Origin: Dorea sp.
Lineage (GTDB): Bacteria; Bacillota; Clostridia; Lachnospirales; Lachnospiraceae
Direction: 5' to 3'
Assembly: GCA_022769185.1 (NCBI GenBank)
Contig: JALEKG010000034.1
Coordinates: 1-34,454, forward strand
Length of the DNA stretch: 34,454 nt
The notes under the pieces were generated by a model. That model was given only the letters and a program-made list of their open reading frames with translations. It was not told where the DNA came from and did no database searches. This document shows, in pieces, positions 31,366-34,454 of this stretch (positions are counted from its first letter, which is position 1; each line of letters begins with the position of its first letter). The translations under genes were made by a program, and so were the position numbers.

Positions 31366-33501
31366 ATGAAAGACAAAATTTTTGGTGTGCTGCAGCGCGT
31401 AGGAAGATCCTTCATGCTTCCGATTGCTATCCTGCCTGTAGCCGGACTTTTACTGGGAGTCGGAAGCTCCTTCAGTAACGAAACCATGCTTGCTGCATAC
31501 GGATTGCAGGAGGTTTTGGGAGAGGGAACCATTTTCCATGCGATCTTTCTGGTTATGAAAGACGCGGGAAATATCGTATTTACGAATTTGCCGATTATCT
31601 TTGCCATGGGTGTTGCAATCGGTATGGCGAAAAAGGAAAAAGAAGTTGCTGCTCTTGCAGCGGTCATCGCATTCTTTATCATGCATGCGTCCATCGGTGC
31701 CATGATTGAGATTGGCGGTGGAGCAGAGAGCATGCTGAAAGGAGCTACGACGTCCGTATGTGGAATTACTTCTCTTCAGATGGGAGTATTCGGAGGTATT
31801 ATTGTAGGACTTGGTGTGGCGGCTCTTCACAATAAATATTATAAGATCGAACTTCCGCAGGTACTGTCCTTCTTTGGCGGAACCAGATTCGTACCGATTA
31901 TCTGTTCTCTGGTGTACACAGGGGTCGGAATTGCAATGTACTTTATCTGGCCGGTTGTTCAGAGCGGAATCTATGCGATCGGAGATGTGGTATTAAATTC
32001 CGGATATTTCGGAACCTGGATCTATGGTCTGATGGAAAGACTTCTGATCCCATTCGGACTGCATCATGTGTTCTATCTTCCATTCTGGCAGACAGCACTG
32101 GGAGGAACACTGGAAGTTGCAGGCCAGACGATCGAAGGAGCACAGAACATTTTCTTTGCACAGCTTGCAGATCCGACGGTGGAACATTTTGCAGTATCTG
32201 CAACAAGATTTATGTCCGGTAAATTCCCATTGATGATTTTCGGCCTTCCGGGAGCAGCACTTGCAATGTTTAAGTGCGCAAAGCCGGAGAAGAAAAAAGA
32301 GGTTGGAGGCCTTCTGCTCTCTGCAGCATTGACTTCTATGCTGACCGGTATCACGGAACCTCTGGAATTTACATTCCTGTTCGTAGCTCCGCTTCTGTAC
32401 GGAATCCATTGTGTGTTTGCAGGACTTGCATATATGCTGATGCATGTATTTAATGTCGGAGTAGGAATGACTTTCTCCGGTGGATTTATTGATCTGTTCC
32501 TGTTCGGTATCCTTCAGGGAAATGCAAAGACAAACTGGATCTGGATTGTGATCGTAGGAGTTGTTTATTTTGTTGTGTATTATTTCCTGTTTAGTTTCCT
32601 GATTCAGAAATTGGATTTGAAGACTCCGGGACGAGATGACAGTGAAGAGGTAAAATTATACCGCAGAAGTGATGTGGATGCCAGAAAGAAAGGTGAGACT
32701 GCAGGAGGAGAGTCCGCAGTTGATGAACTGTCACAGGCAATCTGTCAGGGACTTGGCGGTAAGAAGAATATTTCAGATGTAGACTGCTGTGCGACCAGAC
32801 TTCGAATTACCGTTCACAAAGCAGATCTTGTAAATGATGCACTTCTGAAATCTACCGGAGCATCTGGTGTGGTACACAAGGGAAATGGTGTGCAGATTAT
32901 CTATGGACCGAGAGTCACAGTGATCAAATCCAATCTGGAGGATTATCTGGAAACTGCACCGGATGAAGAATATATAGCAGAAGCTTCTGTAGAAGTGGAA
33001 GAAGAAAAAGAGACCAATGGAACAGAACGAAAAGTAGTAGAGACGATTGAGATCTCAAGCCCGATCACTGGAATTGCCGCAGATCTTGGAACGGCGCCGG
33101 ATGAGGCGTTTGCAGGAAGAATGATGGGAGACGGCGCAGTCGTTACTCCGGAAGATCCGATCGTAAGAGCACCGGAAGACGGCGAAGTGTGCTTCGTATT
33201 TGATACGAAACATGCGATTGGATTCCTGACAGATTCCGGAATCAGCCTGCTGATCCATGTAGGTATTGATACCGTGAAGCTGGAAGGCAAAGGGTTTGAA
33301 GTGTTTGTTGAGAACGGACAGAAAGTGAAGAAGGGAGATCCGATGCTGAAACTGGATCTGGATTATCTGAAAGAGAATGCCCCTTCTATTACATCACCGA
33401 TTCTCTGTACAGAACTGGAAGATCATCAGAAGATCCGCCTTTTGAAAGAAGGACAGATCGAGGCGGGAGAGGCACTGTTTGCAGTAGATATCTGCGAATA
33501 A
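31366..33501 (+). CDS. ptsG: PTS EIICBA permease, glucose family
   Basis: 711 residues in order EIIC (about 1-420, with the GITEPLEF motif), EIIB (about 440-530, phosphoryl cysteine C475 in CATRLR) and EIIA (about 560-705, active histidine H631 in LIHVGID). It takes up and phosphorylates glucose or a closely related sugar; maltose cannot be excluded given malQ next door. The start at 31366 has AAAAGGAG just before it; the frame extends upstream through the RAT/terminator RNA, which is not coding. Controlled by antitermination. The antiterminator and HPr genes follow. Confidence 0.92.
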   Translation: MKDKIFGVLQRVGRSFMLPIAILPVAGLLLGVGSSFSNETMLAAYGLQEVLGEGTIFHAIFLVMKDAGNIVFTNLPIIFAMGVAIGMAKKEKEVAALAAVIAFFIMHASIGAMIEIGGGAESMLKGATTSVCGITSLQMGVFGGIIVGLGVAALHNKYYKIELPQVLSFFGGTRFVPIICSLVYTGVGIAMYFIWPVVQSGIYAIGDVVLNSGYFGTWIYGLMERLLIPFGLHHVFYLPFWQTALGGTLEVAGQTIEGAQNIFFAQLADPTVEHFAVSATRFMSGKFPLMIFGLPGAALAMFKCAKPEKKKEVGGLLLSAALTSMLTGITEPLEFTFLFVAPLLYGIHCVFAGLAYMLMHVFNVGVGMTFSGGFIDLFLFGILQGNAKTNWIWIVIVGVVYFVVYYFLFSFLIQKLDLKTPGRDDSEEVKLYRRSDVDARKKGETAGGESAVDELSQAICQGLGGKKNISDVDCCATRLRITVHKADLVNDALLKSTGASGVVHKGNGVQIIYGPRVTVIKSNLEDYLETAPDEEYIAEASVEVEEEKETNGTERKVVETIEISSPITGIAADLGTAPDEAFAGRMMGDGAVVTPEDPIVRAPEDGEVCFVFDTKHAIGFLTDSGISLLIHVGIDTVKLEGKGFEVFVENGQKVKKGDPMLKLDLDYLKENAPSITSPILCTELEDHQKIRLLKEGQIEAGEALFAVDICE

Positions 33502-33536
33502 AAGAAGAATGAAATGATATATGAGTGGGGAATAGT

Positions 33537-34385
33537 ATGTACAGGATTAAAAAAGTATTGAATCATAATACAGTAATCGCTATCAGGCAGGATGATAATC
33601 AGGAATGCCTGATCATGGGGAAGGGAATCGGATTTGGGAAAAAGACGAGTGAACGCATCGATACGAGACCGGAAGACAGGGTATATTCTATGAAAGAATA
33701 TACAGAGCGAGGGTCTGCGAAAGAGATCATCAAGTCAGTGCCACCGGAGTTCCTGGAGATTACGAACGAAGTCTTGAATGAGGCAGAAAAAATATTTGGA
33801 AAGATTGATCGTAACGTACTGTTCCCACTGGCAGACCATATTGCGTTTGCCGTACAGAGAATTCAAAATCATGAACAGATCAGTAATCCCCTGACGGAAG
33901 ATATACGTGTACTGTTCTATATGGAATTTAAAGCGGCGGAAAAGATCCGTCCGCTATTGGAACAGCGGATGGGAATACAGATTGATGATGATGAAGTGGG
34001 ATATGTGGCACTTCATATCCATTCTGCGATAGAGGATGAAAAAGTATCTCAGGCCATGCAGATGGCAAGAGCTGTCAGAGAATGTATTTCTCTGGTGGAG
34101 CAGACAGTAGGGAAGCCGATTGATGTGGCGTCGCTTTCTTATAATCGTCTGATGAATCACATCCGTTATATGGTAGCACGTGCGATGAGCGGTGAGAAGC
34201 TGAAAGTGAATATGAATGATTATATGAAGATAAAGTTTCCAGAGGCATTTCAGATGGCAGAAAGTGTCTGTACACAGGTCGGGCACAGCCTGGGATGTAA
34301 GCTGGAAGACGTTGAAGTCGGATATCTGGCGATGCACATTGAGAGAGTGGCAAGCGATGAGCTGGATACCGGAAAAGAAGATTAA
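33537..34385 (+). CDS. BglG/LicT-family transcriptional antiterminator
   Basis: 282 residues. A short N-terminal RNA-binding CAT domain (MYRIKKVLNHNTVIA) is followed by two PRD domains. The four regulatory histidines are present: H101 and H160 in PRD1, H208 and H267 in PRD2. PTS phosphorylation of these sets activity, so binding to the RAT at 31208 reports sugar flux. GTGGGG before 33537 is the ribosome site. It lies 35 bases after the EIICBA gene, in the same operon it controls. Confidence 0.93.
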   Translation: MYRIKKVLNHNTVIAIRQDDNQECLIMGKGIGFGKKTSERIDTRPEDRVYSMKEYTERGSAKEIIKSVPPEFLEITNEVLNEAEKIFGKIDRNVLFPLADHIAFAVQRIQNHEQISNPLTEDIRVLFYMEFKAAEKIRPLLEQRMGIQIDDDEVGYVALHIHSAIEDEKVSQAMQMARAVRECISLVEQTVGKPIDVASLSYNRLMNHIRYMVARAMSGEKLKVNMNDYMKIKFPEAFQMAESVCTQVGHSLGCKLEDVEVGYLAMHIERVASDELDTGKED

Positions 34386-34410
34386 AAGATAGAAAAAGGA
34401 GATTATGATT

Positions 34411-34454
34411 ATGAAAACATTTAATTACGTTATTACAGATGAAGTAGGAATTCA
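34411..34454 (+). CDS. ptsH: Start of HPr, phosphocarrier protein (cut by the window edge)
   Basis: Only 14 full codons are present, reading MKTFNYVITDEVGI and then CA of the next codon. This is the HPr N terminus, in which the active-site histidine (IHARPA motif) follows at once. AAAAAGGAG (34393-34401) favours the ATG at 34411 over one at 34405. It completes a PTS operon of EIICBA, antiterminator and HPr. Confidence 0.8.
   Translation, partial: MKTFNYVITDEVGI

Noticed and set aside
1-34454. CRISPR arrays, tRNA genes, insertion sequences, prophage genes
   Set aside because: No regularly spaced repeats, cloverleaf-like segments or transposase/integrase motifs were seen on either strand.

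Overview
The window looks like chromosome from a gut-type Clostridia, most likely Lachnospiraceae (Dorea/Ruminococcus/Mediterraneibacter-like). This is inferred from moderate GC, strong AGGAGG-type ribosome sites, a KTGD-type wall-sorting tail, a NiCo riboswitch, a FeoA-FeoB fusion, 2-hydroxyacyl-CoA-dehydratase-like Fe-S proteins and YesMN-type two-component genes. No tRNA, rRNA, CRISPR, phage or transposase gene was seen.

Layout. 1-345 is the 3' end of a wall-anchored surface protein, followed by two terminators and a structured non-coding stretch (about 553-640). 814-2244 is a PDZ/radical-SAM/DUF512 protein. 2317-3207 (minus) is a CDF metal-efflux pump behind a NiCo riboswitch with its own terminator and promoter. 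3459-4784 (minus) is a regulator divergent from an unrecognised membrane protein (5015-5782); repeated GTTCC-type boxes lie in the gap. 5933-6889 is an orphan radical SAM protein. 6991-9333 is a fused FeoA-FeoB ferrous iron transporter.

9429-14390 is a redox/Fe-S island. It holds two homodimer-type dehydratase/double-cubane-like proteins (9429-10580 minus, 12069-13343 plus), a class V aminotransferase/cysteine-desulfurase-like protein (10775-11929), a DUF3343 putative Se/S carrier (13354-13614) and an ATP-dependent activator (13629-14390). The terminators of its two converging-outward arms share the same 12-base loop and a covarying stem, so they look like two copies of one structured RNA element.

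14609-17103 is a Zn/Cd resistance operon (free HMA protein, P1B ATPase, ArsR/SmtB sensor) with an ArsR-type operator. 17316-21672 is a copper operon (CsoR, then CopA carrying a C-terminal CopZ-like domain with its own internal ribosome site and start codon, then a Lon-like AAA+ ATPase without protease domain), with a clear CsoR operator.

21715-34454 is carbohydrate uptake. It has an AraC-type response regulator, a YesM-type kinase and a first solute-binding lipoprotein in overlapping genes; then a second binding protein, two permeases and MalQ (maltodextrin import and breakdown, ATPase subunit elsewhere); then a glucose-family PTS EIICBA controlled by a RAT/terminator leader, its BglG-family antiterminator, and the first codons of HPr at the right edge.

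The metal genes (Co/Ni, Fe, Zn/Cd, Cu) surround the Fe-S island, so the middle of the window reads as a metal-homeostasis and Fe-S redox region. The right third supplies sugar.
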